A stretch of DNA of 64,000 nucleotides from Ichthyophis bannanicus (taxonomy: Eukaryota; Chordata; Amphibia; Gymnophiona; Ichthyophiidae): positions 380,873,289 to 380,937,288 of the forward strand of contig CM066033.1 of assembly GCA_033557465.1 (NCBI GenBank), read 5' to 3'. Shown here piece by piece: positions 19,783 to 30,954 of the stretch; within the stretch, counting starts at the first letter, position 1; each line of letters begins with the position of its first letter. Under the pieces are notes generated by a model that was not told where the DNA came from, made no database searches, and saw only the letters and a program-made list of their open reading frames with translations. A program made the translations under genes and the position numbers.

Positions 19783-21135
19783 ATTACTACTACTTCTTAT
19801 CCTTTGTATAGCACTATAAAGGCTTACGCAACGCTGTACAGACACATGTAAAAGATGGTTCCAGCTCATCAGAGCTTACAATATAGCCAAGACAGACAAC
19901 ACAACAGCTGAGGACAAAGATTTATCTAGGGGAATGGTAAGGAAACACATAGGAGAATAAGCGGATCAGGATCCAAAAGCAGCCTCATAGAGGTGAGTTT
20001 TTAGCCTGGATTTGAAAATGACTAGAGATGAAGCCTGACGCGCAGACTCAGGTAGCTTGTTCCAGGTATAAGGAGCAGCAAGGTAAAAGGATCAAAGTCT
20101 GGAGCTGGCAATAGAAAAGAAGGGCACAGATAGAAGGGATCTACCAGACGAGCTGATTTCCCAAGGAGGGGTGTAGGGAGAGATGAGAGAGGAAAGGTAG
20201 TGAGGAGCAGCAGAATGAATGCACTTATTGGTCAGTAGGAGAGGTTTGAACTGGATATGGAAACTAATAGGGAGCCAGTGAAGCGACTTGAGGGGTAATA
20301 TGAGCGTATCGAAGCTGGTGGAAGATTAGCCTCGCAGCTAAGTTTTGAACAGATTGAAGGGAAGACAGATGATTCAGAGGGAGACTAGCAAGGAGGAGGT
20401 TGCAATAGTCTAGATGAGAGGTGACTAAGGAGTGGATAAGTGTCTTAGTAGTGTGTGTAGAAAGGAAGGGACGAATTTTGCCAATGTTATAGAGAAAGAA
20501 GTGACAGGTTTTACTGTAACTATCTCTTGGATGTGTGCAGAGAAAGATTAGAGTCAAAGATGGCCCCAAGGTTGCGAGTTGAGGAAACAGGGAGGAGTGT
20601 AGTGTTATCCACAGAAAGAGAGAAGGGGGGAGGTGGGTTTAGGGGGAAAGAAGAAGCTCAGATTTGGCCATGTTTCAGAAGGTGGTGAGACATCCAGGTA
20701 GCAATGTTAGATAAGCAGGCAGAGATCCGGGGTGAGATTTCAGGCACAGAAAGGTAGATCTGAGAGTCCTCAGCATAGAGATGGTACTGAAAACCATGGA
20801 GGAAATAAGTGCACCAAGGGACCGAGTGTAGAGAGAGAAAAGGAGGGGTCCCAAGTCAGAGCCCTGTGGTACACCAACTGAAAGCAGGATGGCGGAAGAG
20901 GAAGAACCACCAGAACATACACTAAAGGTGCGATGGGAGAGATAAGAAGAAAATCAGGACAGAACAGAGCCCCTAAATCCAAGCGAGGACAGGGTATCGA
21001 GGAGAAGTTAGTGATCAGCAGTGTCGAAAACAGCAGAAAGGTCAAGGAGGATTTGAATTTGGCAGTGTAATCAAGCTCAATTACAACCAAGGGAAAGCAG
21101 CCCAGCAGGACTGCGTGGAGGTAAGCTTCTCCCAC
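19783..21135 (-). pseudogene. L2/L3-type LINE with TAG-repeat tail, minus strand
   Basis: On the minus strand the RT region reads [17 protein letters not shown], followed by KTLIHSLVTSHLDYCNLLLA and SLQSVQNLAARLIF near the end. The terminus on the plus strand, 'ttactactacttcttatcct' then 'tatagcactataaaggc', is the (TAG)n-tailed end also seen at 35.7 kb. Many stops and frameshifts. The clade name within the CR1/L2/Rex group is uncertain. Confidence 0.8.
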
Positions 21136-21690
21136 CAGGATACCTAATTTTCTAGTGCCAAATCTTCACTTTAAATCGTGCTGACTCAGGCACGCCCATG
21201 CCTAAGGCCTATGCCAAAGGGTCCTTAAGCTGGCCCAACATGCAAGAAACAAGGTAAAATTTACTTTATCTATCTATACTCACCTTCCAGACAACTCATT
21301 ATTCCTCAATAGGTTCTCTACATGCACTCAATCACACTGAGTGGCAACCCCACCACCTGGACTACCAAAGATCCCACTAACGATCAACTAAAGTATCAGT
21401 CAATGCTAGAAAGATAAATGCAAGAAGTCCCAACTTACAGCACAGCCCTCACCACACTTATTCAATAGACCTCCCTAACCTCAAACATGAAGTGAATTAC
21501 TACTGGTACAATATTCCTACTCCCCTTCGTCCTAATTCACACCAGATTAACAACTCTTCATAGCAGAAAGATTCCAATTATACACAGCTATAGAGACCTC
21601 ACAACATAGAACCCCACTCTTACTCAAGGACACAGGAAACAACACAGACTCAAACATCAAACCATGCACAACTAACACACCTACACAACA
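21136..21690. other. Unassigned, A/C-rich
   Basis: No recognisable gene. It may be the 3' portion of a Penelope-like or other element that ends in the promoter-like block at 21.69-21.86 kb. Confidence 0.25.
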
Positions 21691-21870
21691 CTGACAAGAT
21701 GACTAAAAACGGCCATCTTGTCAGCGTGACGTCAGACGCCATTCTATTTAAATATACGCGGGTGGTTTCTTTCCTTTCTTTTTCATAAATGAAGTATCTA
21801 TCATCTGTAAAATCAAGGAAACCTGAAGCAGGGCCAAAAGGGTGACTGGCCCGAAACGTGGCACATTGTT
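21690..21870 (+). promoter_or_regulatory. Promoter-like block with hammerhead-like motif
   Basis: In order: a perfect 10-bp hairpin (tgacaagatg / catcttgtca), a consensus CRE (TGACGTCA, 21727-21734), an AT box (tatttaaata), then CCTGAAG, a GGGCC/GGCCC stem and CGAAACG. The last part resembles a degenerate hammerhead core (CUGANGA, stem, GAAA). The core is mutated, so activity is doubtful. The combination suggests the terminal repeat of a Penelope-like retroelement. Confidence 0.4.
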
Positions 21871-22230
21871 TGTCTTTGTTGGTGACTACAGGATATTGGC
21901 ATTCTCACTAGACAAGGTAAGTTATACATCAAAATATACATACATTATAGTTGCTATGATTTAAAATTAAAAGGATCCTCTACAGCGGGAGGTGAGCAGT
22001 TTTCCCTGCCCCTCATTTGAATGCAGCTATATGTAGTTGAGAATTTATTGTTTAGCTTTAAATGCCCTGCTCTTTACTGCCCCCAGAAGCTGTCACCCTA
22101 AGAAACTGCCTATTTGCCTGATGCTTAGGCCTGTCCTGACCAATTGCGTCTGTACCAGAACTGGACCTGAAGCGTACAGTGTGTGCAGCCTTCAGATCAA
22201 AACATATAACACAAGCACGGGCTGAATCCA
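21871..22230. other. Unassigned spacer
   Basis: No feature recognised; a 62-codon frame has no family motif. Confidence 0.25.
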
Positions 22231-23255
22231 GAGACAGTTACAGAGTGCAGAAAATGCATAGTCCTTGAATCAAAATAGAGAGCGCCCAAAGTGAGCTGCC
22301 TGTCAAGCAAAATGTGGCACGCACAGAACATGCCTCCACCAGATCTAGTCTAGGAGAATGCTGAGCAATCCATTTCCAGAGCTAGCATAAGACCACAGAG
22401 TGTGCACTCCCTGCAAAGCAAATTACGGTGCATACCTAATGTGCCACCTCCAGAGGCAGGCATGAAGTGCACAGAGCATATTTCCAGAGCCTGGCGTGAA
22501 AAGCACAGAGCATGCTGCTTCCAGGGCAGGGCACGAAGCACACAGAGCTTGCTGCCTCATGGCAAGGTGTGAAGCACGAGTACGTCACTCCCAAGACAGG
22601 GGGTGAAGTGTACAAAGTGTGCTACCTCCAGTGCAAGACAAGAGGAGCATAGAGTGCACTCTCTCCAGAACATGGAGGGCCCGATATTGAGTTGGGCAGG
22701 CTGTGCGCCGCGGCAGCGCATAGCCTGCCCATCGATCCCTCTAACCCAGATTTTCACCTCCGCGGGTATCTTTAAGGTGCAGAGGGCTATGTGGGTAGCA
22801 TTGAAAATTGCTGCTACCCGTGTAGCCCCTTCCTCCATCCCCGCTCCACCCCGGAACGCCCCTAACATGCCCCGATGCTATGCAGATAGCATCTGGGTGC
22901 GTTAGGAACTTAGCCGGGTTTTTCGAAGGTTACTACCCGTGTAGGTGCCCTTCAAAAATCCCAGATAAGGCCTTTACATGGGTAACTAAGGAAGTTACCC
23001 ATGTAAAGGCCTTCGAGTATTGGGTCCGGAGTGCATAGAGTGTGCCACCTCTTGAATCAAGATGTGGGGCACACAGAGCGTGCCACCTCCAAACCAAAAT
23101 GTAGTGTGCACAGAGCCAAGATGTAAAGTACATAGAGCGTATCACCTATAGACAAGATGTTGCATGCCAACATCACAACTCCACTGAAATCGGTTAGTGC
23201 CAGTCAAAGTGTGCACCCTCCAAGTCAAGCCATGGAATGCTCTGAGCGATACACA
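22230..23255 (+). repeat. Degenerate tandem array, unit about 45-50 bp
   Basis: Repeated words 'cacagagcatgc', 'gtgccacctcca' and 'atgtggggcacacagagcg' recur every 45-50 bp. The array is interrupted by the MITE at 22678-23027. Similar words ('catggagtgccc', 'agcacagagcatgcc') appear again at 27.66-28.1 kb, so the Penelope-like and CR1 elements between them seem to have landed inside one array. Confidence 0.65.
22678..23027. mobile_element. MITE, 4-bp-TSD family, copy 1
   Basis: Starts ggcccgatatt, ends agtattgggtcc and is flanked by GGAG on both sides. The interior has 'gtgggtagcattgaaaattg', 'gatagcatctgggtgcgtta' and a subterminal hairpin 'acatgggtaac...gttacccatgt'. The same words occur in the 379-bp element at 59.1 kb. 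No coding capacity. Confidence 0.8.
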
Positions 23256-24596
23256 GTCCAAAACGTGATAAGGTGGAAAAACACTTTATTGTAAACTCAG
23301 ACCTAGCAACCCGACACAGGCCGTGTTTCGGAGACCTTCATCAGGGGTTGTCTACATAGGTACTAAAGACATAGAAACAAAACAATATTAAAAACTCAAA
23401 TAATACTGAAAGAACAAATACTCATAAACATCCGTTTAACTCTATTATACAGAAATAAAAATACATGTATAATAATAAATAGTAGAAATTATGTATTAAA
23501 TAATGGAAATATAAAATTAATAATACTCCCAAATAAATAGTTAAAAAATTAAAAAATTAAAATAAATAATATATAATAAAAAATATAATAAAAATCAAAT
23601 GCTTGAAACACGATACTCAAATAAAATATAAATATTAAAATTGTGTGATAAAAGATACACCAAAAATAGACCACAAATAAATCCATACAGACACATTAAA
23701 ATACAATCCTTGTGAAGAAGGTCAACATCATATTTGTATTGTTACTACCTTATTTGTAGAAATGACATGCAAACCTCCTCTATGGAGAAACGATGGCACA
23801 CAGTAAATGCAAGGAGTCAAGAACTAAAATGAAGAAGACATAAAAAGAAACATATGTATACCATTGGAGATAACTTGTATGTATATTGGGAGCATCAATA
23901 ACTGGGAACTAGAGACTGGAAACACCAAAGAAACGCAGCAGGCATTACTCTAGGTCAGATGTGGGAGGAGTACATAACCAAGAGAGACACAAATGCTAAT
24001 TAACCATCTATCATAATGGGAAAAATGGTGGGAAAAATCGTACTAAATCTCAATTAATTCCAAATACTGTCCAAAAATATTAATGGAGAATTAAATTTTA
24101 CTTATATAAATATAGTGTGGAGTAGGGCCAACGTTGCATCGCAGGATCAGCTAAGCCAAAATCATTAACAACAATTGTAAATTGTATCGGTGCAGGAAAT
24201 AAACATCAAACTCCTGATAAATTCTTTAGGAAGAGTGGGGCTAAAGGAGGTTCTGGATTCTCAGAAAAACAATTAAAAAAGATATATTACACTGTTCTTC
24301 CTTTTCGCTAGAGGCTTATGGTGGATGTGATTTTCAAAACCATAATTTGAAGGAGGTTTACAGAATCGCTACTCTCCTACTTATTACTGTTCCTTAATAT
24401 ACGGCTAAACAAGACGTATGAATGTGCAGGGAATAAACCAAACCACTTTATAAATTCTAAAAAACAGTTTATAGATTCTAAAAAGCAGTATGGAGAGAAA
24501 AGGATCCTCTTTCTCAGGAAAACCATATGCTACATTGTTACTCTCAGTTTTATCGGAAGCTCATAGTATGTCAAAACTGCAGTCAGAGCCAAAGAA
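23256..24596 (-). mobile_element. Penelope-like element 3' region (inferred)
   Basis: AT-rich, non-coding DNA lying between the tandem array and a CR1. The minus strand ends in a hammerhead ribozyme motif followed by 'caataaagtgtttttccacc'. Hammerhead motifs inside terminal repeats are known from Penelope-like elements in animals, which is the basis of this call. No RT or GIY-YIG domain is visible, so the copy would be a truncated or non-autonomous end. Confidence 0.45.
23307..23350 (-). ncRNA. Hammerhead ribozyme motif
   Basis: Read on the minus strand: CAACCC, CUGAUGA, AGGUCUCC, GAA, ACAC, GGCCU, GUGU, C, GGGUUG. All conserved core bases are present (CUGAUGA and GAAA, with GUC at the cleavage site). 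Stem I has six pairs (CAACCC/GGGUUG) and stem III has four (ACAC/GUGU) closed by a GGCCU loop. Stem II is weak, two G-C pairs and an unpaired A. Self-cleavage would fall after the C of GUC, between 23313 and 23312. Confidence 0.75.
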
Positions 24597-27500
24597 CATA
24601 AGAACATAAGATATGCCATACTGGGTCAGACCAAGGTCCATCAAGCCCAGTATTCTGTTTCCAACAGTGGCCAATCTAGGTCATATGTACCTAGCAGTTT
24701 CCCCAAGGGACACAGGTTCCACAATGCTTGTATTGGTTCAAGCATTGATATCCTGGGTCCCTTCTTAATAATGGCTTATGGACCTTTCCTCCAGGAACTT
24801 GTCCAAACCTTTTTTAAACCCAGCTACACTAACAGCCTTTACTACATCCTCCGGTAACAAATTCCAGAGTTTGATTACACGTTGAGTGAAAAAATATTTT
24901 CTTTTATTAGTCTTAAATAGTTTACCCTGTAGCTTCATTGCATGTCCCCTAGTCTTTCTATATTCTGATAAGGTAAACAATCGATCTACGTTTACCCGTT
25001 CCACTCCACTCATTAATTTATAGACTTCTATCATATCTCTCCTCAGCCGTCTCTTTTCCAGGTTAAAGAGCCCTAACCTTTTTAGCCTTTCTTCATAGGA
25101 GTATCCTTCCTTCCCCTTTACCATTTTGGTGGCTCTTCTCTGAACCTTTTCTAATAACTCTATATCCTTTTTAAGATACGGCGACCACAATTGCACACAA
25201 TATTCAAGGTGCGGTCTCACCATGGAACGATATAGAGGCAATATAATATCCTTTGTTTTATTTTCCATTCCTTTCCTTATCATACCTAGCATTCTATTTG
25301 CTCTCTTGGCCGCCACTGCACACTGGGCCGAGGGTTTTAACATGGTATCCACAATGACGCCTAAATATTTTTCCTGGGTGGTGGTTCCTAATGTGGAACC
25401 TTGCATCGTGTAACCATAGTTTGGGTTGTTCTTCCCTAGGTGCATAACCTTGCACTTGTCCACATTAAATTTCATCTGCCATTTTGATGCCCAGTCTTCC
25501 AATTTATCAAGATCCTCTTGCAATTTTCCACAATCCTCTTGGGTTTTAACAACTTTAAATAGTTTTGTGTCATCTGCAAATTTGATAACCTCACTCGTTA
25601 TTCCACTTTCCAGGTCATTTATGAATATGTCAAAAAGCAGCGGACCTAGCACAGATCCCTGGGGTACACCACTATTCACCTTTCTCCATTGGGAAAATTG
25701 GCCATTTAGCCCTACCCTCTGCTTTCTATCTTTTAACCAGTTCCTGATCCACAATAGTACACTGCCTCCTATCCCATGATTCTTTAGTTTTGCCAAAAGT
25801 CTCTCATGAGGGACCTTGTCAAAGGCTTTCTGAAAGTCCAGATACACAATATCAACCGACTCACCTTTGTCCACCTGATTATTCACTCCTTCAAAAAAAC
25901 ATAACAGATTAGTAAGACAAGATCTTCCTTGTCTAAAGCCATGTTGGCTGTCTCTCATTAGTTCATGACTATCTACATGCTGAGTAATTTTATTCTTTAT
26001 GATGGTTTCTATCATTTTTCCCGGTATTGACGTCAGGCTCACCGGTCTGTAGTTTCCCGGATCACCCCTGGAACCCTTTTTAAAAATTGGTGTTACATTG
26101 GCGATCCTCCAATCTTCAGGTATTAGAGATGATTTTAATGATAGTTCACAGATTACTAATAGCAGGTCTACAATCTCATATTTCAGTTCTTTCAATACCC
26201 TTGGATGTATACCATCCGGCCCAGGTGATTTGCTACTCTTCAGCTTATCTAATAGTTGTAATACATCTTCTCAATGTATCGATATTTCCTTCAATTCTTC
26301 TGCACCTTTAAATACCACTTCAGTCATGGGTAACATCCCTACATCTTCCTCAGTAAAGACTGAAGCAAAGAATTCGTTCAGTCTCTCCGCTATCGCCTTG
26401 TCGCCTCTTAGTGCTCCTTTAACCCCTTTATCATCTAATGGACCAACTGACTCTCTCACAGGTTTTTTGCTACGAATGTACTTGAAAAGGTCTTTACTTC
26501 GCGTTTTTGCTTCCGCAGCAAGCTTCTTCTCAAATTCTCCCTTTGCCTGCCTTATCAATGCCTTGCATTTGACTTGCCAGTGCTTGTGCTGTTTCCAGGT
26601 TTCGTCGTTTGGCTCTTTTTTCCATTTCCTGAAAGATGCTTTTTTGGCAACAACAGCCTCTCTGACCTCAACTTTAAACCATGCTGGCAGTTTTTTGGAC
26701 TTCTTTCCACTTTTCTTAAAGCGTGGAATACAGCTGGTCTGGGCTTCCAAGATAGTATTTTTCAACAACAGCCAAGCCTGATGTACGTCTTTAACCTTTG
26801 CAACTGCTCCTTTTAGTTTTTTCTTGACTGTTTTCCTCATTTTATCATAGTCTCCCTTTCGAAAGTTAAAAGGTAGTACTGTGGATTTCCTTACTATCCC
26901 TCCTCCACTAATTAAATCAAAGGCGATCATGCTATGATCACTATTGCCAAGTGGCCCCAACAACCTTATCTCTTGCACTAGATCTGGTGTTCCACTAAGG
27001 ATTAGGTCTAATATGGCTTCCCCTCTGGTCGGTTCATGAACCAGCTGCTCCAAGAAGCAGTCATTTATTTCATCTAGGAACTTTATCTCCCTAGCATGTC
27101 CTGATGTGACACTGACCCAGTCGATACCGGGGTAGTTGAAATCACACATTATTATTACTGTGCTGTAACTTTTGTTAGCTTCCTTGATTTCTTTGAGCAT
27201 TTCATCATCCATTTGGTCATTCTGGCCAGGCGCTCGATAGTACACCCCCACTGCCATTGCCTTCCCCCTTTTACATGGAATTTCAATCCATATAGATTCT
27301 ACAGCAGATTTTGTTTCCTGCAAAACTTTAATCCTTTCTGACTCAATGCCCTCTCTAACATAGAGAGCAACCCCTCCACCATTTTGATCAGCTCTATCAT
27401 TACGATATAGTTTGTACCCAGGTATCACAGTGTCCCACTGGTTGTCGTCCTTCCACCATGTCTCTGATATTCCAATCATATCTAACCTTTCATTTAGTGC

Positions 27501-27655
27501 TATATATTCTAACTCTCCCATCTTATTTTTTAGACTTCTAGCATTTGCATACAAGCATTTTAGAGAATGTATTTTATCCATATTAATTTGTCTGTTAGAC
27601 ATGAGTAATTTGGGATCTTTAAGCTCTGTCTGCTCCATACTTGAGGGCATTCAAA
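24597..27655 (-). mobile_element. CR1 LINE, nearly intact ORF2
   Basis: The longest CR1 in the window, on the minus strand. It holds endonuclease, RT and the family 3' UTR (24597-24764). The 5' end stops at about 27655, where the tandem-repeat words resume. No target duplication was found, as is usual for CR1. Confidence 0.95.
24765..27650 (-). pseudogene. CR1 ORF2: endonuclease and reverse transcriptase
   Basis: About 961 codons in a single frame with one stop, a TGA at 26273-26271. Endonuclease motifs are SETWW (E63), YYRAP, MCDFN (usually GDFN) and SDH (237-239). The RT, counted after the stop region, has [38 protein letters not shown] and FADD (206-209 of the second open part). The C terminus is [18 protein letters not shown]. 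The TGA may come from CGA by CpG decay, which would make this a recent insertion. The enzyme nicks DNA and primes cDNA synthesis at the target. Confidence 0.95.
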
Positions 27656-28130
27656 ACATGCACATCTCACTCAACACTACCAGATAGGCACCAATCCTGT
27701 CAATCCTCATGCTATACACCTAATGTACAACCTAGGTCACACTGCATTCAACACCCTGACCAGACTTGTGTGTCATGCCTGAAGCACCTATGACGTTCAG
27801 AGTGCGCAGATCCCCAACCCATATGTGCATTGCCCAAAGCAGACCCTTCCAGATCAACCATGGAGTGCCCAGGATGCACAGAATGCCAGGGGTACACCAA
27901 ATCTAAAACAACCCATGGAGACCTGGACAATTGCCAGAGAATTCCAGAGAGCATTCAGCTAGAAAAATACAGATGCCTAAAACACTGACTGCGGTATCAT
28001 GCAAGCACAGAGCATGCCTAATCTTGGGCAATATGGAGAATGCATCAAGCATGGTGTCCACCAATACTGCATGAAACACTGAGGCCTTCCTGCAGTTCTC
28101 ACCATATGATACTCAAAGGATTACACAACA
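27656..28130 (+). repeat. Tandem array, resumed part
   Basis: Degenerate copies of the words found at 22.2-23.25 kb ('aaccatggagtgccc', 'aagcacagagcatgcc', 'ggagaatgcatcaagcatgg'). Units are hard to delimit. Confidence 0.45.
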
Positions 28131-28580
28131 TCGCACACTCACTCTGCAAGGAATAGACCATAACCGTATACCACCAATGTATCCAATTGGAGTAGGCTAG
28201 ATAACCACCTCACCCCTCTTGTAGCAGTGACCATGTGGCCCTGATAGCTGATGCCATGGGCTACTAGGGCAATTTTTTCAGACTAATGACCCCACCCTAT
28301 TAGCTTCTCTAGCACTACTGCATTGAGACCTGCAAAGGGGGGGGGGGATGAGGAAAGATCTCCAAGGTTCCCCAGCCCTCTCAAAGAAAAGCCTGGCAGG
28401 GACCCTGATGCTCTAAACAGAACAGTTACAAAAACGTATTCTTTTATTATGAGAGAGAGTCTGATCTGGTAAATTACAGTGGTGGTCAGGGTAGGATGTT
28501 AACCATATGATGTCTGAACCCCTCCTTTTTCAGATTGGCCAATCTAGACTGTAGAGCCACTCCTTGCACCGGGTCCTACC
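28131..28580. other. Unassigned, with short G run
   Basis: Nothing recognised; a G10 run lies near 28337. Confidence 0.25.
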
Positions 28581-30056
28581 TCAAACCAAGGATTGTTCAG
28601 TTCCCCAAAGGAAAATTGCATATTCCACGCAGACTGGTCCTGGGATAGTTCTGCCTATGCCTGAAACATAACTTAAAGGTAATCGGTATAGTTGTATCAG
28701 TATAAGTATCCCTAGCAACTTTAAGTAAACAACTTAAATAGCTAAACAAAACCTTAAAATTAAGATACAGACAACAGTCCAGCAGCGAGATGGGGACTGT
28801 CCAGTCTTTTGCAGTGAGTGTCACATGTACGATTTTCTCCCAATTGGTGAGGTGTCTTACGTGTGCACTAGGTGCAAGGAGATCTTTGCCCTTAGGGAAT
28901 GAGTCCAATCTTTGGAGGCTAGAGTAACAGATTTGGAGGACCTAAGGAAGACAGAGAGGTACATAAACGAGACCTACAGGGACATAATACTGAAGTCCCA
29001 CCTCCAACCTGGCAGCCTTTCAGTTGCCATGGAGAAGAGGTCACGTGAAAGGAAAGCATCACCTTGACATGGCAGGAAGTGATCCTGTAGCTAGGACCTG
29101 TCCGCCAGGAGATGTAAAACTCTCTTGCAATGAGGAGTTTTCTCCTGGGCCATGTGCCCATGAGGGAAGGATTAGGACAGCTGTTATAGTTGGTAATTTG
29201 ATTATTAGGCATGTAGATATCTGGGTGGCTGATGGACATGAGGACCGCCTGGTAATATGCTTGCCTGGTGCGAAGGTAGCAGACCTCAAGTGTGTCCTAC
29301 AATGTGTTAGATAGTGCTGGGGAGGAGTCTGCTGTCTTAGTACATGTTGGCACCAATGACATAGGAAAGTGTGGGAGGGAGGTTCTGGAGACCAAATTTA
29401 GGTAAGTAGTTGAAATCCAGAACTTACAGGGTAGCATTCTCTGAAATGGTTCCCATTCCATGTGCAGGACCCAAAAGGCAGGCAGAGCTCCAGAGTCTCA
29501 ATGCGTGGACGAGACAATGGTGCAAAGAAGAGCGTTTTGGCTTTCTTAGGAACTGGGCATCATTCTGGGGAAGGGAGGGGCTCTTCCAAAGGGATGGACT
29601 CTACCTTAACCAGGTTGGAACCAGGCTGCTGGCATTAACCTTTAAAAAGAAGAGAGAGCAGTTTTTAAACCACATAGTAGGGGAAAGCCGACAGTCGCCC
29701 TGGAGCGCATGGTTCAGAAGGATGTATCCATGAAGGATACTAGCAAAACAGGGAAGTTAGGGCATCCCGACAGAGAGGTTCCAACAAAGATAAAAATAAC
29801 TTAGATGTCCTTCAATCAGAGCCAAAAGATTCCAAAGTACACCTATTAACTGATAAGTAGATTAATATGAAAAAATACAACCTCTAAAATGCCTGTAAGA
29901 AAATGCTAGAAGTCTAAAAAATAAGATGGAAGAGCTAGAATATATAGCACTAAATGAAAGATTAGATATGATTGGCATCTCAGAGACGTGGTGGAAGGAG
30001 AACAACCAATGGGACACTGTGATATCTGGGTGCAAACTATATTGCAATGATAGAGT
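28580..30056 (+). pseudogene. CR1 ORF1 (esterase type) and start of ORF2
   Basis: ORF1 is degenerate but recognisable: LVHVGTNDIGKCGREVLE is the 'GTND' block of an SGNH-esterase domain, and QRDGLYLNQVGTRLLAL is its last block, where the usual catalytic His ('DGLHL') is Tyr. ORF2 starts near 29880 with endonuclease blocks (YIALNERLDMIGISETWW). The copy is broken by an L2-like insertion after ATAGAGTAAAT and resumes at 30955. Confidence 0.82.
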
Positions 30057-30060
30057 AAAT

Positions 30061-30954
30061 CTATCATTGCAATATAGTTAAGTACCTCGGAGTCATCCTG
30101 GACAAAGAACTTAACCTCCAAGCACACATAGGCAGAGCAACCAAAAGTGCATACTTAAGAATGCGACTCATCAGAAGACTCAAGCCCCTCTTCGACCCAG
30201 AGCACTTTCGCACTGTCTGCCAGGCGCTGATAACCCCTCTACTAGACTTCTGCAATCCAATATTCACCGGGCTACCAAAGCAGACCCTCAGACCACTACA
30301 ACTGGCCCAAAACACAGCTGCCCGCATAATAGCCGGTACTACAAGACACAATCACATCACACCTATACTGAAAGAACTGCACTGGCTCCCAATCATCTCA
30401 CGCATCAAATACAAGACTATCATAAACATATTCAAAATCAAACAACACTCCTCCGCCATAAGCCTACATACACTCATACAACCCGACACAAGCACACGGC
30501 CAAGAAGAAGAGGCACCTCCAATCGGGTTAACACCCCAAAAGACTTCACCAAGACCCGCAAAGACACCGCACAACGAGCAATCTCCCTGGCTGCTCCATC
30601 CATATGGAACTCCCTCCCAGATGATTTGAGACTAACCACAGAAATCAAGGACTTCCGAAAACAGCTGAAGACAACCCTGTTCATTGATTACTATGGACAT
30701 ACCCCCTGAACCAGCATACAAGTCAGATCATCAAACCCCCCCCCCCCACCCCAAGACTGTATATAAGACTGTATAATAGCTCATGATGTATAATAGCGCA
30801 CTATGTAGATAAACCAAATCTAATCACATCCCCACCACTCTGTTCACTGCATGAAAACATTTGCCCCCTTGATTGTTGGCCGTGGAAACCGCTTTGATTG
30901 AATGATAAGGCGATATATAAATACCATTAAATAAATAAATAAAATAAATAAATA
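30061..30954 (+). pseudogene. L2-like LINE 3' part inserted in CR1
   Basis: A 182-codon open frame (30161-30709) carries the C-terminal part of an L2-like ORF2: LLDFCNPIFTGLPKQTLRPL, AARIIAG, LHWLPIISRIKYKT, APSIWNSLPDDLR and FRKQLKTTLF. The 3' UTR ends 'aaaccgctttgattgaatga' and 'taaggcgatatataaatacc' with an AAAT tail. The CR1 frame is continuous across the insertion (DRVN before, GGGVALYVRE after). Confidence 0.9.

Noticed and set aside
26087..26816. Plus-strand frames of 74-227 codons over CR1
   Set aside because: Antisense shadows of the CR1 endonuclease frame.
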